Positions 35,216-48,056 of a stretch of DNA of 64,000 nt are shown in pieces; position 1 is the first letter of the stretch; every line of letters begins with the position of its first letter. Both the position numbers and the translations under genes were made by a program. Under the pieces are notes generated by a model. The model worked only from the letters and a program-made list of their open reading frames with translations, had not been told where the DNA came from and searched no databases. Source of the stretch: Linanthus parryae (Eukaryota; Streptophyta; Magnoliopsida; Ericales; Polemoniaceae); the NCBI GenBank assembly GCA_023055425.1, contig JALGPY010000002.1, positions 154,019,345 to 154,083,344 on the forward strand. Direction: 5' to 3'.

Positions 35216-35671
35216 CTATCCTGATCAAACTTCCCTATAGTCGTAATGGAATGGTCTATTAGTCACATCCTACGGTATCCTTGTTTAGGGTCGAGGGAAC
35301 TTCAATAATCATTTTTCGCAATTAATATATCTAACATTATCACATAATCTAACACGCATGAAATAACAATTTTGCAATAAAAGCACATAAGGCTCATATC
35401 TGCATAGCTCAGCTAATCAAGGAAGTAAATCTTGTGCAAGTTAGATTCTATCTCCTTCTCATAAAAATCAGCAACGGTATGCATCTCAAATAACTCATAA
35501 CACATAAAGCTGAAAAAAAATCAGGATGCGGGTGGGTGGGAGAAATCAAGACCTAGACTACCCGTAACCCCCACGGCTTATCCAATTTTAATTATCTTGC
35601 CCTATGTCCATTTTTAGTTGCCCTACAGGTTTTAAATTCCCTTTTTATGGACTGCCTGCTCTGATACCACC
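35216..35671 (-). other. Unit 2 5' leader and primer-binding site
   Basis: Homologous to the unit 1 leader. The primer site TGGTATCAGAGC is at 35658-35669, two bases from LTR3. Confidence 0.75.
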
Positions 35672-38600
35672 TGCAACAGCCCGTGGTTTCCCAAGCATTC
35701 CGTTCCGGACCGGAAAGCCCAGGAGAGCGCTGCTAAAAGTAATGGCGGGAATCAAAAGCATCACATTCCAAAAGTATTTATTTATTATACAACATTAAAC
35801 GTCATGAAAGTCACTAAACATTACATAAGTGATTCCAAAAGCTATACATCATCCTGGCTTGCTAACTAAATACTACACGTGAGTCCCGTACCCAGCTTCG
35901 CCATAGCCTCCTGCTTCTAAGCCTGCGGTGGGAAGGAAACAGGAACCGCAGTTTTCAAAAGTCAGTACGAAATACTGAGTAAGTAACACCCAAACTCGTA
36001 AAACAGATGATGAAGTTTAATTCTACTATTTGCAATAATAAAACAGGAGGAATAAAACTTGTATAGGAAGAATCCAATAAATAAAGTGGGAACTCTTATA
36101 AAATTCTTCTTATCTTAATATCTCTTCCAAACGGGGATTATATTCCTCAATCTCTTCTTCCTTCCTTTCCAAAAACTCAAACCAGAACTGTTTTATTAGC
36201 TTTGTTGATACGGGGAGGGAACTACTAATCTATCACTAGCAACCATGACCTTAACTGCCGGCAGCCCCCTAAGACTTCTTGCGGCCAGAGAGGTGAGTAC
36301 ATGGAGCGACCCGGCAGGTTGCGACCGGGTTAAAAATAAAATCTGATCTCTGGTCGAGTGACCGAAGTCAACACGACAATAATAAAGCTTCTCCCGCACA
36401 ACTCTTTCCACTTTACGTTAATTACGCATTATTAATATTAATCATGTGACAACATCAAGTAAAATAACTTCTTGAAATAAATGGAGCTTCAACTAAAACA
36501 AGTAAATGAATAACCAATAAAAATGCTTTTTGAGACAAGAAATAAAAGTCATATTAAGACAGTAAGGAAGCTAGGCTCAACGCTTGGCATGTTACTTACC
36601 TTACTTCCGTAGCACTAGCACGTTCTAGAAATGTCTCGGGCCTACAAACCGTCACATACAACCCGTAACTTTTATGTCAACAAATAATCCAACAAAAGTA
36701 CTACACGTCTTAAATATATTATTTCTACCCAACCCCACTAGCTAACTTTCCTAACGTTTTATTTCGTTATAATCTTTTATTATATAAGACCACGTGTTTA
36801 TATTTAAACGACTATTATTATTATTATTATTATCATTATTATTATTATTATTATTATCATTATTATTATTAGCTAAAAGTGGTTAACTAATTAGAGAAAT
36901 TATTTTATAAATACTTGATATATTAGTGAAAACAAAACTAGTTTATTTTTAATGAAAAAGACATATTATTATTTCTATAATTATTTAAACAATATTTAAA
37001 ACTATTTAATTTAAAGAGAAATTTTCCCTAAATACTAATCGCAACAAAACAATATTTAAAACGTAGCAAAATATCAAATTTGCAAGTATTAAACATCCAA
37101 GTTATTAACTAAGCGATTTAACGATATTTATTTATAGTTTTAACTAAAAATATTTCTTGTTTAATTTTTAACGAACAAAGCGCTTGCTATTTTAATACCA
37201 AAATTACTTCTCCAAGACGGGGATGAAAACTAATATTTTTAGAAATTATTTATATTCCAAAATTATTATTTTTATTTTTAGCGAAAAGTGACAAGTTTAA
37301 GTAAAATACACATAAACCCCTATTTATATTGAATGTCTACAAATATCTCAACTAGTCATCAAAACAGTTAGATAAAAGTACTCTAGCCACCTTGTAGTTT
37401 CTGAAAGTACAAAAAGAACCCCCTATTTCAAGTTATAACAGTTTTCATAAACTACACTTTTACCCCCTTCTACAACAACTTCAATTTCTTCAATCCTACT
37501 ATGATTCAAGCTATCAAACTTCAATTTTGGCAACATATAACAACTAATCAGAAGGTTTAGAACGTACCTAGGCCAAAAATGGCCGGAAATCGTTAAGAAA
37601 CGGGTCGGGTCGAAGCTCGACGTCGGAGTCGCCGGAGTTGGACCTTGGTGGTCGGCTCTAATGGCTTTCCCAGCCTGGTTTGAGGCTCCTAGTTAGTTGG
37701 TCAGGGCCCTAAGAGTCGTCTGGAAGCAGAGAAGTGGACTGGTGCTGCTGCGGGGCTTGGGTGGTGTTCGGCCGAAGCTTTGGCCGACAACAATGGAGGT
37801 CGCCGGTGGTTGTGGCTTCTGCTGCTAGGGCTGCTCCCCTGGGCTCTGCTTCAGGTCGGGGATGAGCCAAAGTCGGTCAGAGAGCTCGGGTAAGGCAGCG
37901 GGGATGAGAGAGAGTGAAGTGGGTTTTCTTCGGTGTTTTTCCGACGGCGGCAATGGCGGCTGTGGTGGTCGCTGCTACTGCTGCTACTCTGTTTATGAAG
38001 ATATCTGAGAACAGAGAGGGAGGGAGAGAAGGAGAGAGAGTGAGAGAGGCTGCTGGGCAGGTGGGTTCCTCTTGGGTGGTTGACGACGGCAACAGGGGTA
38101 GCTGCGGTGGTGGCTGCTGCCACCTCTTCTCTGCTGCTGGTGGTGGTGTTGCTGAGGACAGAGAGCAACAGGGAGGGAGAGATAGAGAGCTGGACAAAGT
38201 GATAGAGAGAGGGCTGTAAGTGGTGAAGGTGGTGATGTTGAAGGTGACGACGGTGGAGGGAGGTGGTGGTTGTGAGGGTGGCTGCTGGCGTGAGGAGGGA
38301 GGCTGGAGAGGGCTTTTATAGTTGGGTTTACTTGGAGCCCAAGCACGGTGATGTGACAGGGGCGGTGATGGTGGCTTCCCGAAGGTGTTAGAGGCGGTGT
38401 GGTGGCGTATGGAGGAAGAAGAAGATGACTTCCTGGATACAAAAATTTCATTTAACTAATATTTATTAGAAATATTTGGGTGTGGGTGGAGTACTATGTG
38501 GTTGGGTGATTGAGTGTGGCAAGCCTATCAATCCTCGCGGTGGACGGACACGCGCTATAAATTAAAACTAGCTAAAATTTGACTACAGATTAATTCTTGA

Positions 38601-38735
38601 CTATCACTATAATATTATTCTAAAACTTTCTACAAACTAAACTCAAAGATTTATTAAAATATTATTTTGCTAATAAATTATTATTATACTTCCTAAATGA
38701 CTATTTTACCCCTGCTAGATAAACGGGGTATTACA
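35672..38735 (-). mobile_element. Gypsy LTR3, internal, shared, chimeric (3064 bp)
   Basis: It serves units 2 and 3. The microsatellite is (ATT)6 ATC (ATT)7 ATC (ATT)4 at 36814-36870; the extra ATC suggests an internal duplication within the repeat. Left diagnostic sites are LTR5-type, but aaaacgtagc (about 37060) is already LTR1-type, so the switch lies further left than in LTR2. The TATA box is at 38313-38321. Confidence 0.92.
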
Positions 38736-39028
38736 TCATTCCCCCCTTAAGCACAGCTTCGTCCTCGAAGCTAAAATCGAACGACTAATCATAATATTCA
38801 AATTATCTAACAAGTAACTATCTAACCGAATTAATATCACATTGGTGGCAAGTAATTTCACATAACAAATAATAGCAAGTAATCATTTTACGCAATGCAA
38901 CACGTAAAGTCAAATAAGATCGTAGTCACGTTTATCTAATTAGGTGGTCATAGTCTCATTTGGGTTCTAAGTCTTAAGGTCAACTATATCTCAAAGGTAC
39001 TAAAATAGCAGACTAAGGCGTAATAGTA
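38736..39028 (-). other. Unit 3 polypurine tract and 3' untranslated region
   Basis: The tract is at 38736-38751. The remainder has the states shared by units 2-4. Confidence 0.7.
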
Positions 39029-39574
39029 TTAAACAGAGGGTTGCATCCTCTCCCCCTTAGAGAGTGACGTCCCCGAAACTCCACGTACCTCATTAAATAA
39101 GTGTGGGTACTTCTTTCTCATCTCTTCTTCAGCTTCCCAAGTTGCTTCTTCTGTTTGGTGGTTGGTCCAAAGAACTTTGACCAGTTTGACACTCTTGGTT
39201 CTCTTATCCCTTGTCTTTGTATCCAGTATCTTGACAGGTTGCTCCTCATAGGTTAGCGATGGGTCGAAATCCACTGGTTCTCGATCCAAGATATGAGACG
39301 GGTGTGGTATATACTTCTTCAACTGGGATACGTGGAAGACATTGTGTACTCGCCCTAGATTCGATGGTAAGTCCAACCGATATGCAACTTCCCCTATCTT
39401 CTCAATAACATCGTATGGACCAATAAATTTAGGTCTTAATTTTCCTTTCAGGTTAAACCTGGTTACCCCCTTAGTAGGTGAGACTCGCAGGAATGCTTTC
39501 TCTCCTACCTGGAATTCCAGTGGCCTTCTCTTCTGATCGGCGTATGATTTTTGTCTGTCTTGAGCTGCCTTCAT
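39029..39574 (-). pseudogene. pol: Unit 3 integrase C-terminus and chromodomain-like tail
   Basis: 181 codons behind TAA 39578-39580. It has a private Thr-to-Lys change (RDKRTKS) and is otherwise like units 2 and 4. The domain reading is as for unit 1. Confidence 0.85.
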
Positions 39575-39577
39575 TCT

Positions 39578-41794
39578 TTACGGTATGAGTCGAACTTGGT
39601 TCGTCATGTCTTCAATCATTTGTGGGCCAATGATCACCGTTTCGCTGATGTCACTCCAACATAGTGGCGATCGGCACTTCCTTCCATACAGGGCTTCGTA
39701 CGGTGCCATCCCGATGGTAGCGTGGTAGCTGTTGTTGTAGGAGAACTCTATTAACGGCAACTTATCAACCCATGAGCCTTGGAAGTCCATAGCACAGGCT
39801 CTTAACATATCTTCCAGCGTCTGTATAGTTCTCTTCGTCTGACCGTCTGTGGCTGGGTGGAAAGCCGTACTGAATTTCAGCTGAGTTCCCAGTGTTTCTT
39901 GAAGCGCTCTCCAGAAATGAGAGAGAAAGTTAGGGTCTCTGTCCGAGATTATCGAACTCGGAATCCCATGATATCTCACGATGTTTCTGACGTACGCATC
40001 TGCCCTTTGCTCCATGTTCCACGTGTCTTTCATTGGGATGGATCTCGCCGTCTTGGTTAGTCTGTCTACGACTACCCATATCTGGTTGAGTCCATTCTTC
40101 GACGTAGGTAGAGCTGTGACGAAATCCATTGATATGGAGTCCCACTTCCAGACTGGAACATCCAACGGTTGGAGTAGACCTCCCATTCTCTTGTGCTCGA
40201 ACTTCACTTTCTGGCATGTTAGGCATCTGGCCACGAACTCAGCTACTTCCTTCTTCATATTGGGCCACCAGAACGTCTTCTTCAGGTCCTTGTAAAGCTT
40301 ATCGCCTCCAGGGTGGACCGAATATGGGGTGTTGTGTGCCTCCTGCATCAGCTTCTCCTTAACCTCTGAACACTTTTGTGGCACGCACCATCTTCCTTTG
40401 TAGCGAATGCTCCCGTCTTCGTGAATCTGGAACTCCTTGGCCTCTCCTGCTGCAATCTTCTTCTTGATCCTCTCGAGTTTCACGTCTCCTACTTGATTGC
40501 TTCGTATTTCTTCGAATAAGTCTGGAACCGCTGTCATGCTCCCGAGCAGCTTTTGCACCGTTCCTTGTTCCACCACTTCGATGTTGAGCTTCCGGAACTC
40601 GTGACATAGCCAGTCTGACAAGACTACCATAGCGTTCACTGCATGGCTCGATTTACGACTTAGCGCGTCAGCGACTACATTAGCCTTCCCCTCGTGGTAC
40701 TGGATGCGTAGGTCGTAATCCTTGATAATCTCCAGCCATCTTCGTTGTCGGTTGTTTAGCTCCTTCTGCGTGAATATATACTTCAGGCTGCGATGGTCCG
40801 TGTAGAGCTTGCAAACTGCCCCGTAGAGATGATGCCTCCATATCTTCAGCGCGAAGACTACTGCTGCCAGCTCCAGGTCATGCGTGGCATAGTTCTCCTC
40901 GTGTGGCTTCAGCTGCCTTGACGCGTAAGCAATCACTCTTCGGTCTTGCATCAGCACACATCCAAGTCCTTTCTTTGACGCATCGCTGTATACCTCGAAC
41001 TCTCCAGAGTCGTTTGGCAAAGCTAACACTGGTTCTGTAGTGAGATTCTCCTTCAGAGTCTGGAACGCCTCTTCACAGCTGTCGTCCCAGTGATACTTCA
41101 CCGCCTTCTTCGTCAGCGTAGTCAGTGGCCTGGCAATCTTCAAAAAATCCTTCACGAACCGCCTGTAGTAACCGGCTAAGCCTAGGAAGCTTCGAATCTC
41201 GGACACGTTCTTTGGTGTAGGCCAATCCTTAACCGCTGAGACCTTTGCTGGGTCGACGGATACTCCTTCCTTGGAGATGATGTGGCCTAAAAACGGCACA
41301 CGATCCAACCAGAAATCACACTTTGAAAGCTTGGCGTACAGCTGCTCTTGCCTCAAGGTCTGCAATACTTCTCGGAGATGCTCTTCGTGATCCTCTTCGT
41401 TCTTCGAGTACACCAGGATGTCATCGATGAAGACAACCACGAACCGGTCTAGAAACGGCTTCATTACTCGGTTCGTTAAGTCCATGAACACGACCGGAGC
41501 GTTGGTCAAACCGAAAGGCATAACCGTGAACTTGTAGTGACCGTACCTTGTGCTGAAGGCCGTCTTTGGAATATCTTTTTCGGCTACGCGGAGTTGATGA
41601 TAACCAGATCTCAGGTCGATTTTTGAGAAGAAACTGGCTCCTTGTAGCTGATCGAATAGATCGTCAATCCGGGGTAGCGGATACTTGTTCTTGATAGTGA
41701 CGCTGTTTAGCTCCCGGTAATCGATGCATAATCGCAAGCTTCCGTCCTTCTTTCTGACGAACAACACTGGTGCTCCCCAGGTTGACACACTAGG
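39578..41794 (-). pseudogene. pol: Unit 3 RT, RNase H and integrase core
   Basis: The frame follows TGA 41795-41797. All catalytic motifs of RT and RNase H are present, and the integrase Lys substitution is at 39833-39835. It has a private Val-to-Ile change before the second catalytic Asp (RYHGIPSSI). Otherwise it matches unit 2 residue for residue as far as I compared. Confidence 0.9.
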
Positions 41795-42679
41795 TCATAT
41801 GTACCCCTTCTGGAAAAGCTCTTGTATCAGCTCCTTCAGCTCCTTCAATTCCACAGGTGCCATCCGATACGGCGCCTTGGAGATGGGTGCAGTTCCAGGT
41901 GCCAAGTCTATAGTAAACTCCACTTCTCGTTGAGGTGGCATTCCGGGAATCTCGTCAGGGAATACATCAGGAAATTCCCTCACGACAGGTATCTCGTCCA
42001 GCACATTTTCCTTCTTGGTTACGTCTTGGACATAACACAAGTAGGCAGTGTTCCCCTTCTTCATTTGGTTGATTATAGTCAAAGCAGACACTAATCTGAT
42101 TCGAGGTTCCGGGGTGATACGACGATAGGTGATCTTTTCTCCTTTAGGTCCCTTTAATCGAACATTTTGATCATAGCAGTCAATAACTGCCCGACACTTC
42201 CCAAGCCAGTCCATTCCTAGGATCACATCTATGCCTCCTAGGTTAAATTTTATTAGGTTGGCAGGTAAGGTGCAGGTTAGGATTTTGAGTTCTACCCCTT
42301 CGAATACGGTGTCGCAGATAGTTATCTGGCCATTAGGGGTCGCTACTAGGATAGATATACTAGATGAGCTAAGCTGACCCAATTTCTCAGCAAACGAGGA
42401 TGATATAAAGGAATAGGATGCACCAGAATCAAATAGCACGAAAGCAGCTTGGTCATGGATAGAGAAAGTACCCGTGACAACTCCATGTGCAGCTTCTTCC
42501 TCAGTCTTAGTCAGCACAGCAATCCGTCCCACGTTTGCATTCTGAGCTCCTGCTCCTGCTGCTCCAGCTCCATTGTGGTTGTTCCCGTATCCAGCATTGT
42601 TGTTTCTGATCCTGGGTTGGCCTCCGTTCTGGCCTGCATTGCCTGGGTTGTAGTTCTGCTGCCTGACATATCCATTGCC
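41795..42679 (-). pseudogene. pol: Unit 3 protease region
   Basis: The frame is open between the homologous TGA codons at 42680-42682 and 41795-41797. The protein sequence matches unit 2, including LFDSGASYSFI and GMDWLGK. Confidence 0.85.
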
Positions 42680-42708
42680 TCATTGTTCTGGTTGCAGTTT
42701 CCATTCTG

Positions 42709-43702
42709 CTAGTTCCCGAACCGATGGTTGCGGGCAAAGTTGTTCCCGTTCTGCTGACGGTTGCCCTGGTAGTTGTTCTGCTGTGGCCTTCCAAAGTTGC
42801 CTCCTTGGATCATAAGCTGGTTCCCGGCTGGTTGAGATCGGCATTCATAAGCTCGATGTCCTCGCCTGCCATAGTTGTTGCAAGTGACCGGATTTCCCTC
42901 ACAGTCTGCTCCTGGGTGGTTTCGCGGGCACCATTTGCAAAAAATAGCGACGATTCTTCTGAGTCCCAGCATTCTGCTGATTGCCACGGTACTTCCCCTG
43001 GTTACCTCTTCCATTGTTAGGCTTGAACCTCTGATTGCCCTTGGCAAAGTTGTTGTTGCTTCCTCCTACCTCCTCAAGCTTGCGTTTCTTGCGATTCTCT
43101 TCCTGGGTGACACGAACTCGATAGATGTCAGCAGCTCTGTCGTAAGCTTCATGAAGCGAAGAGTAGGTCCTGCTCAGCAGAGACTCTTGCAGCCTTTCGT
43201 GCAATCCACCGATGAATCGGGAAACTTTGGAGTCTTCATCTGGCACCATGTTACCTACGAATCGTGTTAGCTCTGTAAATTTCCGGAAATACTCAGTCAC
43301 TGAGTCATTTCCTTGCCGCAGGTTTTGAAATTCCTGCTCCTTGCTCCTCTTCACGTGATGAGGGTAGAAACGAGCTCTGAGGGCGGTTTGGAGTGCCTCC
43401 CAGTTGAAGTTGGGTTCGACTAGGAGAGTTTCTCGTACATTTCTCCACCAGAGGTTCGCCTCACTTTTCAGGTAGAAGACTGCGCAGTTGACCTTTCGGT
43501 CATCGGGACATTCTATCACCTCAAGAATTTTATCCATTTTCATGATCCAGTCTTCTAAATCGACATGATCCTCTTTTCCAGTAAACTCCATTGGTTTCAT
43601 TTCAGCTACTTTCTTGGCCCAGTTAGTTCCGGCTTGTCCTCCGTTATTCATCATCTGAGCCATTTGCGCGAAGAATTGCTCCATAGGGATATTATCGGCC
43701 AT
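42709..43702 (-). pseudogene. gag: Unit 3 gag, frameshifted before the zinc knuckles
   Basis: The ATG at 43700-43702 opens the capsid frame, which is open to 42899. The same one-base A-run insertion as in unit 2 (about 42937-42944) separates it from the knuckle frame ending at 42709. No private change was seen in the capsid. Confidence 0.9.
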
Positions 43703-44158
43703 CTATCCTGATCAAACTTCCCTATAGTGGTAATGGAATGGTCTATTAGTCACATCCTACGGTATCCTTGTTTAGGGTCGAGGGAACTTCAATAATCATT
43801 TTTCGCAATTAATATATCTAACATTATCACATAATCTAACACGCATGAAATAACAATTTTGCAATAAAAGCACATAAGGCTCATATCTGCATAGCTCAGC
43901 TAATCAAGGAAGTAAATCTTGTGCAAGTTAGATTCTATCTCCTTCTCATAAAAATCAGCAACGGTATGCATCTCAAATAACTCATAACACATAAAGCTGA
44001 AAAAAAATCAGGATGCGGGTGGGTGGGAGAAATCAAGACCTAGACTACCCGTAACCCCCACGGCTTATCCAATTTTAATTATCTTGCCCTATGTCCATTT
44101 TTAGTTGCCCTACAGGTTTTAAATTCCCTTTTTATGGACTGCCTGCTCTGATACCACC
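43703..44158 (-). other. Unit 3 5' leader and primer-binding site
   Basis: Homologous to the other leaders. The primer site is at 44145-44156. Confidence 0.75.
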
Positions 44159-45299
44159 TGCAACAGCCCGTGGTTTCCCAAGCATTCCGTTCCGGACCGG
44201 AAAGCCCAGGAGAGCGCTGCTAAAAGTAATGGCGGGAATCAAAAGCATCACATTCCAAAAGTATTTATTTATTATACAACATTAAACGTCATGAAAGTCA
44301 CTAAACATTACATAAGTGATTCCAAAAGCTATACATCATCCTGGCTTGCTAACTAAATACTACACGTGAGTCCCGTACCCAGCTTCGCCATAGCCTCCTG
44401 CTTCTAAGCCTGCGGTGGGAAGGAAACAGGAACCGCAGTTTTCAAAAGTCAGTACGAAATACTGAGTAAGTAACACCCAAACTCGTAAAACAGATGATGA
44501 AGTTTAATTCTACTATTTGCAATAATAAAACAGGAGGAATAAAACTTGTATAGGAAGAATCCAATAAATAAAGTGGGAACTCTTATAAAATTCTTCTTAT
44601 CTTAATATCTCTTCCAAACGGGGATTATATTCCTCAATCTCTTCTTCCTTCCTTTCCAAAAACTCAAACCAGAACTGTTTTATTAGCTTTGTTGATACGG
44701 GGAGGGAACTACTAATCTATCACTAGCAACCATGACCTTAACTGCCGGCAGCCCCCTAAGACTTCTTGCGGCCAGAGAGGTGAGTACATGGAGCGACCCG
44801 GCAGGTTGCGACCGGGTTAAAAATAAAATCTGATCTCTGGTCGAGTGACCGAAGTCAACACGACAATAATAAAGCTTCTCCCGCACAACTCTTTCCACTT
44901 TACGTTAATTACGCATTATTAATATTAATCATGTGACAACATCAAGTAAAATAACTTCTTGAAATAAATGGAGCTTCAACTAAAACAAGTAAATGAATAA
45001 CCAATAAAAATGCTTTTTGAGACAAGAAATAAAAGTCATATTAAGACAGTAAGGAAGCTAGGCTCAACGCTTGGCATGTTACTTACCTTACTTCCGTAGC
45101 ACTAGCACGTTCTAGAAATGTCTCGGGCCTACAAACCGTCACATACAACCCGTAACTTTTATGTCAACAAATAATCCAACAAAAGTACTACACGTCTTAA
45201 ATATATTATTTCTACCCAACCCCACTAGCTAACTTTCCTAACGTTTTATTTCGTTATAATCTTTTATTATATAAGACCACGTGTTTATATTTAAACGAC

Positions 45300-45335
<36 letters not shown>

Positions 45336-47214
45336 CATTATTATTATTAGCTAAAAGTGGTTAACTAATTAGAGAAATTATTTTATAAATACTTGATATA
45401 TTAGTGAAAACAAAACTAGTTTATTTTTAATGAAAAAGACATATTATTATTTCTATAATTATTTAAACAATATTTAAAACTATTTAATTTAAAGAGAAAT
45501 TTTCCCTAAATACTAATCGCAACAAAACAATATTTAAAACGTAGCAAAATATCAAATTTGCAAGTATTAAACATCCAAGTTATTAACTAAGCGATTTAAC
45601 GATATTTATTTATAGTTTTAACTAAAAATATTTCTTGTTTAATTTTTAACGAACAAAGCGCTTGCTATTTTAATACCAAAATTACTTCTCCAAGACGGGG
45701 ATGAAAACTAATATTTTTAGAAATTATTTATATTCCAAAATTATTATTTTTATTTTTAGCGAAAAGTGACAAGTTTAAGTAAAATACACATAAACCCCTA
45801 TTTATATTGAATGTCTACAAATATCTCAACTAGTCATCAAAACAGTTAGATAAAAGTACTCTAGCCACCTTGTAGTTTCTGAAAGTACAAAAAGAACCCC
45901 CTATTTCAAGTTATAACAGTTTTCATAAACTACACTTTTACCCCCCTTCTACAACAACTTCAATTTCTTCAATCCTACTATGATTCAAGCTATCAAACTT
46001 CAATTTTGGCAACATATAACAACTAATCAGAAGGTTTAGAACGTACCTAGGCCAAAAATGGCCGGAAATCGTTAAGAAACGGGTCGGGTCGAAGCTCGAC
46101 GTCGGAGTCGCCGGAGTTGGACCTTGGTGGTCGGCTCTAATGGCTTTCCCAGCCTGGTTTGAGGCTCCTAGTTAGTTGGTCAGGGCCCTAAGAGTCGTCT
46201 GGAAGCAGAGAAGTGGACTGGTGCTGCTGCGGGGCTTGGGTGGTGTTCGGCCGAAGCTTTGGCCGACAACAATGGAGGTCGCCGGTGGTTGTGGCTTCTG
46301 CTGCTAGGGCTGCTCCCCTGGGCTCTGCTTCAGGTCGGGGATGAGCCAAAGTCGGTCAGAGAGCTCGGGTAAGGCAGCGGGGATGAGAGAGAGTGAAGTG
46401 GGTTTTCTTCGGTGTTTTTCCGACGGCGGCAATGGCGGCTGTGGTGGTCGCTGCTACTGCTGCTACTCTGTTTATGAAGATATCTGAGAACAGAGAGGGA
46501 GGGAGAGAAGGAGAGAGAGTGAGAGAGGCTGCTGGGCAGGTGGGTTCCTCTTGGGTGGTTGACGACGGCAACAGGGGTAGCTGCGGTGGTGGCTGCTGCC
46601 ACCTCTTCTCTGCTGCTGGTGGTGGTGTTGCTGAGGACAGAGAGCAACAGGGAGGGAGAGATAGAGAGCTGGACAAAGTGATAGAGAGAGGGCTGTAAGT
46701 GGTGAAGGTGGTGATGTTGAAGGTGACGACGGTGGAGGGAGGTGGTGGTTGTGAGGGTGGCTGCTGGCGTGAGGAGGGAGGCTGGAGAGGGCTTTTATAG
46801 TTGGGTTTACTTGGAGCCCAAGCACGGTGATGTGACAGGGGCGGTGATGGTGGCTTCCCGAAGGTGTTAGAGGCGGTGTGGTGGCGTATGGAGGAAGAAG
46901 AAGATGACTTCCTGGATACAAAAATTTCATTTAACTAATATTTATTAGAAATATTTGGGTGTGGGTGGAGTACTATGTGGTTGGGTGATTGAGTGTGGCA
47001 AGCCTATCAATCCTCGCGGTGGACGGACACGCGCTATAAATTAAAACTAGCTAAAATTTGACTACGGATTAATTCTTGACTATCACTATAATATTATTCT
47101 AAAACTTTCTACAAACTAAACTCAAAGATTTATTAAAATATTATTTTGCTAATAAATTATTATTATACTTCCTAAATGACTATTTTACCCCTGCTAGATA
47201 AACGGGGTATTACA
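44159..47214 (-). mobile_element. Gypsy LTR4, internal, shared, chimeric (3056 bp)
   Basis: It serves units 3 and 4. The microsatellite is (ATT)11 ATC (ATT)4 at 45301-45348. The switch pattern is as in LTR3 (LTR5-type left, LTR1-type from aaaacgtagc rightward). It has six C in the ttttacccccc run where LTR2 and LTR3 have five. It shares gacaaagtg with LTR2 and LTR3. The TATA box is at 46792-46800. Confidence 0.92.
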
Positions 47215-47507
47215 TCATTCCCCCCTTAAGCACAGCTTCGTCCTCGAAGCTAAAATCGAACGACTAATCATAATATTCAAATTATCTAACAAGTAACTAT
47301 CTAACCGAATTAATATCACATTGGTGGCAAGTAATTTCACATAACAAATAATAGCAAGTAATCATTTTACGCAATGCAACACGTAAAGTCAAATAAGATC
47401 GTAGTCACGTTTATCTAATTAGGTGGTCATAGTCTCATTTGGGTTCTAAGTCTTAAGGTCAACTATATCTCAAAGGTACTAAAATAGCAGACTAAGGCGT
47501 AATAGTA
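47215..47507 (-). other. Unit 4 polypurine tract and 3' untranslated region
   Basis: The tract is at 47215-47230, and the remainder is like units 2 and 3. Confidence 0.7.
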
Positions 47508-48053
47508 TTAAACAGAGGGTTGCATCCTCTCCCCCTTAGAGAGTGACGTCCCCGAAACTCCACGTACCTCATTAAATAAGTGTGGGTACTTCTTTCTCAT
47601 CTCTTCTTCAGCTTCCCAAGTTGCTTCTTCTGTTTGGTGGTTGGTCCAAAGAACTTTGACCAGTTTGACACTCTTGGTTCTCGTATCCCTTGTCTTTGTA
47701 TCCAGTATCTTGACAGGTTGCTCCTCATAGGTTAGCGATGGGTCGAAATCCACTGGTTCTCGATCCAAGATATGAGACGGGTGTGGTATATACTTCTTCA
47801 ACTGGGATACGTGGAAGACATTGTGTACTCGCCCTAGATTCGATGGTAAGTCCAACCGATATGCAACTTCCCCTATCTTCTCAATAACATCGTATGGACC
47901 AATAAATTTAGGTCTTAATTTTCCTTTCAGGTTAAACCTGGTTACCCCCTTAGTAGGTGAGACTCGCAGGAATGCTTTCTCTCCTACCTGGAATTCCAGT
48001 GGCCTTCTCTTCTGATCGGCGTATGATTTTTGTCTGTCTTGAGCTGCCTTCAT
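47508..48053 (-). pseudogene. pol: Unit 4 integrase C-terminus and chromodomain-like tail
   Basis: 181 codons behind TAA 48057-48059, identical at protein level to unit 2 as far as I compared (RDTRTKS, NEVRGVSGTS). Confidence 0.85.
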
Positions 48054-48056
48054 TCT

